Of a stretch of DNA of 64,000 nucleotides, positions 7,426 to 15,701 are shown one piece after another (position 1 is the first letter of the stretch; each line of letters starts with the position of its first letter). The notes beneath the pieces were generated by a model that worked only from the letters and a program-made list of their open reading frames with translations, had not been told where the DNA came from and ran no database searches. Both the position numbers and the translations under genes were made by a program. The stretch lies in NCBI RefSeq assembly GCF_016861785.1, contig NZ_BOLS01000012.1, forward strand, positions 22,503-86,502, read 5' to 3'. This DNA comes from Lacticaseibacillus mingshuiensis. Lineage in GTDB: Bacteria > Bacillota > Bacilli > Lactobacillales > Lactobacillaceae.

Positions 7426-10083
7426 ATGTGGCAGACTTTAACGAATTCTTTTCGAAAAACACGTGGGCGTCCTCAGCGGTGTCCTCAGATCGTGCTATTA
7501 TCCGCGGCCGCACTGACCCTTGGCGTCACCTATGTGGGAATGGCGCCGACAGCATTTTCCCCGCAAGTGGTGCATGCGGCTGATCCGGCTGACCGGGTGA
7601 CGTTGCGTGTGCGGTTCCAGTATCAGTCCGATCCATACGATGACCCGCGCATCATCGCGACCAAGAGTTATTCCGGGCCAATTGGGGCCAGTGTGACGAG
7701 CTGGCTACCGGATGGGTACACGACGGAAAATGGGGATTACAGTGTCGCGTACACCCTGACGGCGGGGGCAAATACGGTGGATGTACTGATGCTCGCCGAA
7801 AGCGTCAATGTCACGACGAAGGTAATCGACTCGCGCGGTAAGGTAACCTTCAATTACGTGACCACGGCGGGGACGGTCGTTGGGACCGATACGATCAGTG
7901 GCAAGCCCGGCGCGACAGTTTCCTCGGCGGTACCGATTCGCTATATGTTAGCGAGCGGTTCTGGCACCGTTGCGACTGCGGTGGCGCCGGCGGATGGCAG
8001 CGACACCACCGTCACCATTCCCGTGATGCTCGATCCGAATTATACGACCCAGGCGGAAATGAGCGCGACGATCAATTTTGTCGATCAGCTCACTGGCTCG
8101 AGCCAGACCGTGATCATCACAGGCAAAGCCGGGTCCTCCGTGACAGTGCACTATCCCAATGAGCTCGGGGATGCCGATTATCTCCCGGCCACATTTGTCT
8201 ACACATTCACCAACGCAGCGAACGGCCAGGGGACAACCGTGCCGGCCTGGCCGATGCAAGTCGCGCTGTACACGTTTTACACCGTCAATAATCGTGGGGC
8301 TCAAACGCCTGTCTATAAGATCAAATATATGGGCAAGCCCGGGGCCTTGATCGCGCCGACCGACATGTTCTACGATCAGGAGAACATCAACACGGCGGGT
8401 GGCGTCAAAGGCAGTGGGCCGCTTGCTGGGTACATTCGCACGGACGACCCATTCAGCCTGACCAATTTGCCGAGCACGACGATCACCACGGATTCGACCG
8501 ATAACGTCAACGTGCAGGTGACCAACGTGGTGGCAAAGGGCATCTGGGGCACCTGCCGCTGGTACATCGATACCAGCAACGTGCTCCACATCGGGCCAGG
8601 CACCGGCGCTAATTCCATAGGCGAATCGCCGTGGCGCATCTACAGTAATGCCATCACCCAGATCTCGATCGATGGCCACGTGATCTTGCCAGCCAATTGC
8701 CGGTTCCTGTTTGGCACAGATGCGGCTGGGAAAAATGCGGGGAATTATCAGCGCCTCACGCAGGTCAAAGGACTTGCCAATGTGGATGCCTCGCAGGTGC
8801 AGGATCTGACCGCCATGTTCCAGCTTGATTCAAAATTGAAGACGGTCACGGGCCTCGATGATTGGGACGTCCAAAACGTCAACTGGTTCAGTTCCATGTT
8901 CGCCAGAACCACAGCCCTGAGCAACCTCGGCGATCTCTCGCAATGGGACACCGCCGCAGCAAAGGCGATGGACGGCATGTTCAGCGCTTGCGCCGTCCAG
9001 AATCCCGGTGATCTGAGCGGCTGGCAGACTGGCAACGTGATCGACATGTCGTTCATGTTTTACAACACGATGAAACTGAATTCGGTGGGGGACCTCGGCA
9101 ACTGGGACACCAGCCAAGTGACCACCATGTCGCACATGTTCGCCTTCACCGCGCTCAAGACGCCTGGCCACCTGGATGACTGGAATACCGGAAACGTCAC
9201 GGCGATGGACTATCTGTTTGCCCAAACCTCGACCCTGAACGATATTGGGAATCTGTCAGGCTGGGATACCAGCAAGGCGACCGATATGTCCTTCATGTTT
9301 GACGAAACGGCAGCGTTGACTGACATCGGTGACCTCGACAACTGGGACACGCACAACGTCACGACCATGTTGGCAATGTTCCAAGTGACCCAATTGCGCA
9401 ATATCGGCAGCCTCGCGAAGTGGAACACGACCAATTTGACCACCACGCAAAATATGTTCACCCAGGCCGTTAATCTTGAAGTCCTGGATTTCTCCAACTG
9501 GGACACCAGCAAGGTCACGAATTTTACCAGCATGTTCGAGGACATGGATGCGCTGCGCCAGATCACCTTTGGCCCGCATTTCAATATCACGCCGGACATT
9601 CCAAACGCCACGACCACCCGTTCCTGGGTCTCCGTGGATGGCGGCACCCTCGATGCGCCCCAAGGATTGACCGACCTGACCACCATCCAAGGCAACACCG
9701 TCACCTCGACGTACACCGGGCGCAACGCCGCGACCTATGTCCTCTATTCCCGGCAGGCCAGTGCGATCATCACGTATCAAGATGAAAATAATGACCAAGT
9801 CGGAGACAGCGTGACGCTCACCGGCAACATCGGTGACACCCTGACCTACACGCCGCAACTGCCACTGGGCTATGACTTTGCGGATCCAAATGACGCCAAG
9901 CAAAAAGCCATCACGATCACCAACACCGATACAGACAATGTCCTGATCAAGCTGGAAAAATGGGTCTCGCAATTCCCGGCGGCCGGCAGTTCAAGCGGCC
10001 TGATTCTGTCGATCGTCGGCGGGTTCACCCTGTTGGCTGGGCTGATTGGCCTGATCTTCAGCGTGCGGCGGAAACGGGATTGA
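7426..10083 (+). CDS. DUF285/MucBP repeat cell-wall adhesin (intact paralogue)
   Basis: This 885-residue protein begins with a signal peptide (hydrophobic core IVLLSAAALTLGVTYVGM, cleavage probably after VVHAA). Two beta-rich N-terminal modules follow (to about residue 300), then GIWGTCRWYID (about 374), then a run of about eight to ten DUF285/BspA repeats with the recurring N-W-D-T-S and M-x-x-M-F pattern (about 450-720), one MucBP-like module (IITYQDENNDQVGD) and a sorting end: QFPAAGS, membrane helix and VRRKRD. Such proteins bind host or plant surfaces. Start ATG follows GGAGG. It is paralogous to the frameshifted adhesin at 4163 but lacks its promoter box; the structured array occupies its upstream region. 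Confidence 0.9.
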   Translation: MWQTLTNSFRKTRGRPQRCPQIVLLSAAALTLGVTYVGMAPTAFSPQVVHAADPADRVTLRVRFQYQSDPYDDPRIIATKSYSGPIGASVTSWLPDGYTTENGDYSVAYTLTAGANTVDVLMLAESVNVTTKVIDSRGKVTFNYVTTAGTVVGTDTISGKPGATVSSAVPIRYMLASGSGTVATAVAPADGSDTTVTIPVMLDPNYTTQAEMSATINFVDQLTGSSQTVIITGKAGSSVTVHYPNELGDADYLPATFVYTFTNAANGQGTTVPAWPMQVALYTFYTVNNRGAQTPVYKIKYMGKPGALIAPTDMFYDQENINTAGGVKGSGPLAGYIRTDDPFSLTNLPSTTITTDSTDNVNVQVTNVVAKGIWGTCRWYIDTSNVLHIGPGTGANSIGESPWRIYSNAITQISIDGHVILPANCRFLFGTDAAGKNAGNYQRLTQVKGLANVDASQVQDLTAMFQLDSKLKTVTGLDDWDVQNVNWFSSMFARTTALSNLGDLSQWDTAAAKAMDGMFSACAVQNPGDLSGWQTGNVIDMSFMFYNTMKLNSVGDLGNWDTSQVTTMSHMFAFTALKTPGHLDDWNTGNVTAMDYLFAQTSTLNDIGNLSGWDTSKATDMSFMFDETAALTDIGDLDNWDTHNVTTMLAMFQVTQLRNIGSLAKWNTTNLTTTQNMFTQAVNLEVLDFSNWDTSKVTNFTSMFEDMDALRQITFGPHFNITPDIPNATTTRSWVSVDGGTLDAPQGLTDLTTIQGNTVTSTYTGRNAATYVLYSRQASAIITYQDENNDQVGDSVTLTGNIGDTLTYTPQLPLGYDFADPNDAKQKAITITNTDTDNVLIKLEKWVSQFPAAGSSSGLILSIVGGFTLLAGLIGLIFSVRRKRD

Positions 10084-10225
10084 TCGGAATTACTTCTCTC
10101 AGCGATTATTGTGCAGGTCCTCTTTCGGGAGGAGCTGTTTTGATTCGAGCAGACATTTCGCCGACAATTGGTGAATAAGTCAAATCACAATGTAGCACCC
10201 TCATATAAAATGTGCTGAGTAGACA

Positions 10226-10278
10226 AAACAGGTCTAAAGCTCCGTGTGCGATCAGCACTCGAAGTTTTAGACCTGTTT
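10226..10278. terminator. Bidirectional terminator between adhesin and Rgg genes
   Basis: AAACAGGTCTAAA (10226-10238) pairs with TTTAGACCTGTTT (10266-10278). It serves two convergent genes. Confidence 0.8.
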
Positions 10279-10305
10279 ATGGTTATGTCAGTGGATTAGG
10301 CAACA

Positions 10306-11226
10306 CTAGCCGTTTGTTTCGACATCTTTGAGGCTAGGTGCGTCATCCGCCAGCCAAACATGCAGCGACAAAGCGGTATTGGCAAGTTGCGGATAATAGG
10401 AAGGAAAATCCAGCTTCCGCACCGTCGCCAGCATCGACTCCACCTCGCTCAGGCACGCGTTGTCTTTTTTGTCGTAGTAATTTGCGTAGTCATTGTACAA
10501 ACGGCGATAGAAATGAGGCGCCATGTAGCGCTCCTGGATGTGGGTCTCGTTGAACATGCCCAATAGCTTCTTGAACACGCCGTAATCGCGGTGATTGATC
10601 GCGACCTGGAAAGCCTGCACGAAGATCTCGCCGATCGTGGCCATGTTGGCATCCATCTGACTGACCTTGTTGATGCGCTGAAGATATAGCGGTAGGAGAA
10701 TCAAGAGTTCGTCCACGGACAAAATTGGCAAGAGGTTGTACAACATCATCTGCTCGTAGGAATACCACGTCTCTGTTTTATCCAGATAATTGAGCAGGTC
10801 GCGCAGCTCCGGCATCGCATCGATCACCTGTCCATGATGTGCGTAGAAGTCCGCGTACACCTTCATCGTCAGATACATGTCGTGATCGGCGACATAGCCT
10901 TCCTCTTGCCAGCTCTTGTACACAATGCGGCTGGCCTCGCGAAAATTCTCAGGGTTCTTAGTCGCATGTCCTTCAGCGACGAGCTGGGTCATGCGGTCCG
11001 TTTCGGCCACCGCCGCAGCCGTGTCACGACCAGACAAATTGGCGAACTCAAACATCATTAAATTGATCCGTTTGAGCATCTCCATCAGGTTCTCGGCAGA
11101 GGTATCGATCTTACCACTTTCAAAACGCGAATAGTTCACGCGCGACATGATGTCGTTGTACATGTATTTCGCGCTGAGACCTTTGTTCGTGCGAATGTCT
11201 CTGATCGTCGGTCCAATATAACCCAT
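10306..11226 (-). CDS. Rgg/GadR/MutR-type transcriptional regulator
   Basis: The 306-residue protein has an N-terminal XRE helix-turn-helix (GPTIRDIRTNKGLSAKYM, then MSRVNYSRFESGK, residues 5-38) and an all-helical C-terminal region of about 230 residues typical of Rgg/RRNPP proteins, which often sense short hydrophobic peptides. The first HTH shows the usual R-x-x-K/R-G-L-S spacing. The start is backed by GGAGGG. Its own promoter (minus strand) carries the box found upstream of the adhesin, AP2/HNH-like and pilus genes, so it is probably an autoregulated activator of this island. No adjacent pheromone gene could be identified with confidence. Confidence 0.8.
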   Translation of the reverse strand: MGYIGPTIRDIRTNKGLSAKYMYNDIMSRVNYSRFESGKIDTSAENLMEMLKRINLMMFEFANLSGRDTAAAVAETDRMTQLVAEGHATKNPENFREASRIVYKSWQEEGYVADHDMYLTMKVYADFYAHHGQVIDAMPELRDLLNYLDKTETWYSYEQMMLYNLLPILSVDELLILLPLYLQRINKVSQMDANMATIGEIFVQAFQVAINHRDYGVFKKLLGMFNETHIQERYMAPHFYRRLYNDYANYYDKKDNACLSEVESMLATVRKLDFPSYYPQLANTALSLHVWLADDAPSLKDVETNG

Positions 11227-11350
11227 AATGGGTCCCTCCTCACCACCAGACGCGCTACTCTCCCCACAGAAAAACGTGCCCTGTTGTTATTAGTGTGCCT
11301 CTTTTTTGTAGCTGATGCAAACAAACACTGAGCACACCTTACCAAACCGG

Positions 11351-11401
11351 ATTGTATCAATATAATCGCTCAGTTTTGGCTAGTGTAGCAGATATGCGAC
11401 G
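11351..11401 (-). promoter_or_regulatory. Rgg-type promoter box of the regulator's own gene
   Basis: On the minus strand CGTCGCATATCTGCTACAC (complement of 11383-11401) is followed after exactly 26 nt by TACAAT (complement of 11351-11356). It matches box 1 at 13 of 19 positions and keeps the CAnATnTG core. Confidence 0.6.
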
Positions 11402-11442
11402 TTGATGACAATAGAAAAACAACCCGCAAATTAAAAGAATTA

Positions 11443-11493
11443 TGTATCAGATGCGTACGCTTTTGGTTATCGCCGGCCGAATCCCTCTATGAT
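11443..11493 (+). promoter_or_regulatory. Rgg-type promoter box 2 (AP2/HNH-like gene)
   Basis: TGTATCAGATGCGTACGCT (11443-11461) is followed after exactly 26 nt by TATGAT (11488-11493). The start codon of the next gene is 26 nt further on. Confidence 0.65.
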
Positions 11494-11519
11494 GACGTTA
11501 TCGAAAGGGGGAATCTAGG

Positions 11520-12037
11520 ATGACCAGACGAATCGACTTAACGGGTAAGCGTTTCGGGCGGCTGGTCGTGGTGAGTTGGGTCGGCCACGCCGGAAATGGG
11601 AATGCGATGTGGCATTGTCAATGTGATTGCGGGAACACGCTTGACGTGGACAGTTATCGCTTGCGCAGGGGCACCACGCAAAGTTGTGGGTGTTTGCGCC
11701 GCGAACGTTCGCGGGAAGTGATGTTGACGACACCGGTGCTGCGGGAACACGCCGGGTGCGCCGCACAGCTGGGCGTTGCGAATGGGACCAACGTTTCGGC
11801 GTCGCTGAATATTCGCGTGACAAACCGCAGTGGGGTGGTCGGCGTCAGTTTTGATCAGGCCAGTCAGACTTGGAACGCGCGCTTGATGGTGCGCGGGCGC
11901 ATTGTTTTGAACCAGCGTTTCCACCGCTCAATGAGGCGGTGGCCGCACGCCGGGAAGCGGAAGCACGCTATTTTCCAGATCGCACGCGGACCGCTTTACC
12001 ACCTGCCGTCAATCAGAACACTGAAATGACCCATTAG
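11520..12037 (+). pseudogene. AP2/HNH-associated phage-type DNA-binding protein, frameshifted near its C-terminus
   Basis: The frame from 11520 encodes an N-terminal zinc-finger-like module (LTGKRFGRLVVV, then CQCDCG and SCGC, about residues 8-60) and an AP2 domain (SGVVGVSFDQASQTWNARL, about 105-125). These belong to small phage- and homing-endonuclease-related DNA-binding proteins; no HNH catalytic triad is visible. After QRF (about 11925) homology moves to another frame, which reads PLNEAVAARREAEARYFPD and stops at 12037. One extra C near 11925 would rejoin the frames, so this is either a recent mutation or a sequence error; read literally the first frame ends at 12029. It stands alone between Rgg and the pilus operon and has its own Rgg-type promoter box, unusual for a selfish gene. 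Confidence 0.65.
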
Positions 12038-12070
12038 AACCCGGGGCCGCACGGGATTTTAAAAATTCTC

Positions 12071-12121
12071 TGTATCAGATGTGTATCACATTGTTTCCGG
12101 GCTTAGCAAATTCCATAAGAT
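12071..12121 (+). promoter_or_regulatory. Rgg-type promoter box 3 (pilus operon)
   Basis: TGTATCAGATGTGTATCAC (12071-12089) is followed after exactly 26 nt by TAAGAT (12116-12121). The pilus operon starts at 12246, leaving a leader of about 115 nt. Confidence 0.65.
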
Positions 12122-12245
12122 GTCACTGTGATCAAGTTCAAGACGTATTGACCAGCTTTCACGAGCTTGGTTTCAGTCGCAAGGAAGGTGATGAAGTCGG
12201 ACACAACAAGCCAATTACATCGCAGCAAACATAAGGTGGTGAGAG

Positions 12246-12929
12246 ATGTTGACTAACCGGTTGCGCGTTTTCGCGTTAACAGTCGTGACATTTCTTCTGG
12301 CCATCAGTTGGTCGCAAGGGTCCACGGCGCAGGCGGCAACAAATGCGCCGAGCATCACCATTCAAAAACAGGTATCCGCAAAAAGCGAAGCCGGCACCGC
12401 CCAGACAACGGTGCCACTGGCCGGCACGCGATACCACCTTGTGAAGGTGCAGGCCCTTTCTTCCAAACAAAAGATCGATCCAGCAGATGCATCGTCCTAT
12501 CAAGTGGTTGGCGGGACGGATGCATTGGATCAGATCTTAGTCACCGACCAGCAAGGCACCTCGACTATCAGCGGGCCTGAGCTGACCACCGGCGATTACC
12601 TGCTCGCGGAGTTAAAGGGCCCAGGCGTCCCGCAGCCCGCAGCGCCGATCGTTTTTTCTCTTCCTTATAAAATGGCTGGCCAGCTCATCAGTGACTTTGT
12701 TTATACCCCCAAGTCCGGGCTGGTCGCTCCGTCTGAAGGTGGCACCAAGAAGCAGACGCTTGGCGGCACCATCGTCGGTAAGGTCAAAGACAAAAAGATC
12801 ATGCAGACCAGTGGTATCATACCCGCTGTGGGGTACAGCCTCTTGGTTCTTGCGGCCGGTGTGATGGCCGGATCATTTGTCCTTTTGCAATTGTTCAAAA
12901 AGCGCCGTGCCCATTCGGCCGGCAACTGA
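12246..12929 (+). CDS. Minor pilin / SpaA-like surface protein
   Basis: The 227-residue protein has a signal peptide (cleavage near AQAATNA), one prealbumin-like pilin domain (SITIQKQV at the start, AGTRYHLVKV, then TTGDYLLAEL, which resembles the E-box of pilins) and a C-terminal anchor: KIMQTSG, a hydrophobic helix of about 22 residues and KKRRAHSAGN. MQTSG occupies the place of LPXTG and is atypical. It is the first gene of the pilus operon, upstream of the major pilin and three sortases, and is probably a basal or tip pilin. The start ATG has a GGTGGTGAGAG ribosome site. Confidence 0.75.
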   Translation: MLTNRLRVFALTVVTFLLAISWSQGSTAQAATNAPSITIQKQVSAKSEAGTAQTTVPLAGTRYHLVKVQALSSKQKIDPADASSYQVVGGTDALDQILVTDQQGTSTISGPELTTGDYLLAELKGPGVPQPAAPIVFSLPYKMAGQLISDFVYTPKSGLVAPSEGGTKKQTLGGTIVGKVKDKKIMQTSGIIPAVGYSLLVLAAGVMAGSFVLLQLFKKRRAHSAGN

Positions 12930-12997
12930 GCTGTGGAGCGCAGGTCTGACCTGCGTATCTTGACCGCGTGCTAGACGCGATCTTCGGAGGAATGATA

Positions 12998-14629
12998 ATG
13001 AAAAAATCTGTACGTTTACTTTATACAATTGGCGTATGCGGCCTGGCCTTGGGTGCGCTCACCACAACCGCAGTGACCTTGGTCAATAACGGCCAAAGCA
13101 CGATCGCGGCAGGCAGTTCATTAGTTTCAGATGACACGTCTACTCGTAGTATCACCATTCATAAGTATTCCGGCACAACGCCTACGACTGCTGCGACTGG
13201 GACAACTGCGGATGCCGATTCGATTGATACGACTGTTCACAAGCCGCTGTCTGGGATCAAGTTCACCGTTCAAAAAGTGACTCCAGTGAATGGTGCAAAG
13301 AACATGAGCGCCGCTGATGCGACGACTTACACGACAGACGGCGACGCAACGACCACCGCTGCCACTGATGATGATGGGACAACTGTTGCAGATCTTGGCA
13401 CTGGCACAAGCGCTGATGGTTACTATCTGGTAACTGAAGTGGCTTCTGCAGCCGTTGCGACTCCAACCGATCCATTCATCGTCCACGTCCCACTGACCAT
13501 CGCCGGCGTATCTGGCGGGGATGCAACGTTGGCCTACGATGTTAACGTGTATCCAAAGAACGATACGGAAAATATCACTCTGAACCCGAACAAGACCTTC
13601 CCAGATTCATCCAAGGCTGAATCTGTCAAAGTTGGTAGTGATGTTTCTTGGAATTTGCAGGTCGATACGCCAAAGGATATCTATACCGCCGGCAGCGAAG
13701 AGGATGACTCGGATGCTATCTACGCGAAGGACCTGACCATTTCCGATCCTATCAATAGCAAAACTCTTGCTTTCAAGTCGGTTGATAGTGTGAAGGCAAT
13801 CGCTGAAGACGGGACTGCGACAGATCTTGTGGAGACTGACGACGACTATACGGTTTCCCACTCCTCTGATGTGACTGGTTATGATGTTGTGATGATTTCC
13901 CTGACTAAGAGTGGGATGAAGAAGGCCGCTGGCTCCAAGAATATTGTTGTCCAGTTGACAACCACGATTCAGGATGTGACCTCTGACGCTTCCATCGTCA
14001 ACACGTTCGACTCGTTCTACACCCCGTCGACTGGCGGTACGCCGACGCATGAATCCACAACGCCTGGCGATCCAACCAATCCTTCTGACCCAGGGAACCC
14101 AACAGACCCAAAGGACCCGAACAAGCCTGACACCCCAGACCCAGATGACCCTGGTGATAACCCAGAGGTTGTTTATGGGAACGTTGATATCCTGAAGACG
14201 GACGATACCTCTGACGCAACACCGCTGGCTAACGCGACCTTCAAGCTTGCAGCGAGCGAGCAGGATGCCAAGGATGGTAAATGGATCACAGATAACGATG
14301 GCAATGTTATCTCCGGTACCACTAAGGCTGATGGTACACTTGAATTTACTGGCTTGCTTGTTGATCCGACGACCAAGACCCAGAAGTACTACCTCGTTGA
14401 AACTGACGCACCAGCCGGCTACAACGTTGACGGGACTGTTCATGAAGTCACCGCGCAAGCCGATACCACCCTCGATGCGACTATCAAGGATAGCGACAAC
14501 CTGCTTCCAAACTTGCCTATGACCGGTTCCGATGCACGTCTGTTGATCCTTGTCACCGCGTCTGTGCTGATCGTTGGCTCTGGCTCGATGATCTACATCA
14601 AGCGTCGCAAGGACGAAAAGAACGCCTAA
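12998..14629 (+). CDS. LPXTG-anchored major pilin (SpaD/FimA type)
   Basis: The 543-residue protein carries a signal peptide, an N-terminal domain ending in the pilin motif VNVYPKN (about residue 188; the lysine joins subunits), an isopeptide-forming middle domain, a Pro/Asp-rich hinge (PTNPSDPGNPTDPKDP, about 365-385), a Cna_B domain with the E-box YYLVETDAPAGYN (about 475) and the sorting signal LPMTG, membrane helix and KRRKDEKNA. Class C sortases polymerise such subunits into pili. Start ATG 12998 follows GGAGG by 7 nt; upstream in-frame starts lack this spacing. The class C sortase genes follow directly. Codon use here is more T-rich than in neighbouring genes, which fits a highly expressed gene. 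Confidence 0.93.
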   Translation: MKKSVRLLYTIGVCGLALGALTTTAVTLVNNGQSTIAAGSSLVSDDTSTRSITIHKYSGTTPTTAATGTTADADSIDTTVHKPLSGIKFTVQKVTPVNGAKNMSAADATTYTTDGDATTTAATDDDGTTVADLGTGTSADGYYLVTEVASAAVATPTDPFIVHVPLTIAGVSGGDATLAYDVNVYPKNDTENITLNPNKTFPDSSKAESVKVGSDVSWNLQVDTPKDIYTAGSEEDDSDAIYAKDLTISDPINSKTLAFKSVDSVKAIAEDGTATDLVETDDDYTVSHSSDVTGYDVVMISLTKSGMKKAAGSKNIVVQLTTTIQDVTSDASIVNTFDSFYTPSTGGTPTHESTTPGDPTNPSDPGNPTDPKDPNKPDTPDPDDPGDNPEVVYGNVDILKTDDTSDATPLANATFKLAASEQDAKDGKWITDNDGNVISGTTKADGTLEFTGLLVDPTTKTQKYYLVETDAPAGYNVDGTVHEVTAQADTTLDATIKDSDNLLPNLPMTGSDARLLILVTASVLIVGSGSMIYIKRRKDEKNA

Positions 14630-14646
14630 ACACACGTATTTTGAAT

Positions 14647-14680
14647 AAGAGCTTCGAGCCGGGCTCGGGGCTCTTGTTCT
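14647..14680 (+). terminator. Attenuator-like hairpin between major pilin and sortases
   Basis: AAGAGCTTCGAG (14647-14658) pairs with CTCGGGGCTCTT (14664-14675), with two U-G pairs, followed by GTTCTTTC. Partial read-through would give much more pilin than sortase mRNA. Confidence 0.7.
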
Positions 14681-14732
14681 TTCCCGGAATAATATGTACC
14701 GGGTAAAATGTGGTATCCAGGAGGTGAGGACG

Positions 14733-15701
14733 ATGCGCCATTGGTCAGATCGAACATTCTACCTGTTTTTCGGCTTCCTGTTTGCGCTGGGGCTGATCTT
14801 GCTATTGCTGCCGTTTGGTTTTGACGTCTATCATGACTACCAAAGCAAACAAGCGACCGTGGTCTATGAAAAAAACGCCAAGTCGCCGACCTCCAAGCAG
14901 ACAAAAGACATCGAGGCGTACAATGCCATGATCGCCGCTTTTCAACAAGGCCAGCCGCCGAAGCGAAAAGTAAAGATCACCGACATTCAGCCGGACCTGC
15001 ATGACCCCATTGGCTTCGTGCGGATTCCCGCCATTCACATTGCCGGCCAGACGATGTACTTCGGCGACTCAGATTGGGTGCTCGACCGTGCGATCGGCAC
15101 GATGCCCGGCACCTCTCTGCCAAGCGGCACCAACACGCTCACCGTCATCACCGGGCACTCGGGCCTCGCAAACCGCATCGTCTTTGACAACATTCGCTAC
15201 CTGAAAAATGGCGACATCTTCTACGTCACCAGCTTCGGGCAGGAAAAAGCCTACCAAGTCTACCAGCAAAAGGTGGTCGATCCCAATGCAAAATCAGCCA
15301 TCAAGGCGACCTATGTGCAGCCGCACAAGGACATTGCCGTTTTGTTGACGTGCACGCCCTTGTTTATCAATACGCATCGGTTGATGGTCTACGGCAAGCG
15401 CGTCTCGCTGAAGACAGCGGCGAGCCATACCGTCACCACCCGCGATGGCTGGGGCATCGAGCGCCTCTGGATCTTGATCGTGATCTTACTATTATTGCTG
15501 ATACTGATCTGGTTCCTGATCAAACAGCACCAGCGGCGAAAGGAGAAGGAAAAGGCCAATGCCGAAAAAGCAGCGCAAGAACAAGCAGCCCGCGAAGCAG
15601 GCGAGCGAGACGCCGGCCAACCAGCCGAACTCGGAACGCACCAACCAGGCGAACCCGGAGAACCACGACCAGGCGAACCCGGCGACACCGACGGACACTG
15701 A
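14733..15701 (+). CDS. Class C (pilin-specific) sortase, first copy
   Basis: The 322-residue membrane transpeptidase joins pilin subunits by cleaving LPXTG. It has an N-terminal membrane helix (about 10-30), the sortase barrel with catalytic His142 (TGHSGLAN), Cys207 (LTCTPLF) and Arg216 (THRLMVYG), a C-terminal membrane helix (about 250-270) and a charged, disordered tail rich in E, K, G and P. The lid segment of class C enzymes lies before FGDSDWVLDRA; FGDSDW replaces the common DPF/W form. Start ATG 14733 follows GGAGGTGAGG; the upstream in-frame ATG 14694 is rejected. The tail overlaps the next sortase gene by 143 nt. Confidence 0.9.
   Translation: MRHWSDRTFYLFFGFLFALGLILLLLPFGFDVYHDYQSKQATVVYEKNAKSPTSKQTKDIEAYNAMIAAFQQGQPPKRKVKITDIQPDLHDPIGFVRIPAIHIAGQTMYFGDSDWVLDRAIGTMPGTSLPSGTNTLTVITGHSGLANRIVFDNIRYLKNGDIFYVTSFGQEKAYQVYQQKVVDPNAKSAIKATYVQPHKDIAVLLTCTPLFINTHRLMVYGKRVSLKTAASHTVTTRDGWGIERLWILIVILLLLLILIWFLIKQHQRRKEKEKANAEKAAQEQAAREAGERDAGQPAELGTHQPGEPGEPRPGEPGDTDGH

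Noticed and set aside
9256..9972. Long minus-strand frames opposite the second adhesin
   Set aside because: They mirror the DUF285 repeats and have the composition of antisense translation; no start sites.
11136..11360. Pheromone precursor next to the Rgg gene
   Set aside because: Short frames in the Rgg leader exist, but none combines a ribosome site, a basic start and a hydrophobic C-terminus convincingly.
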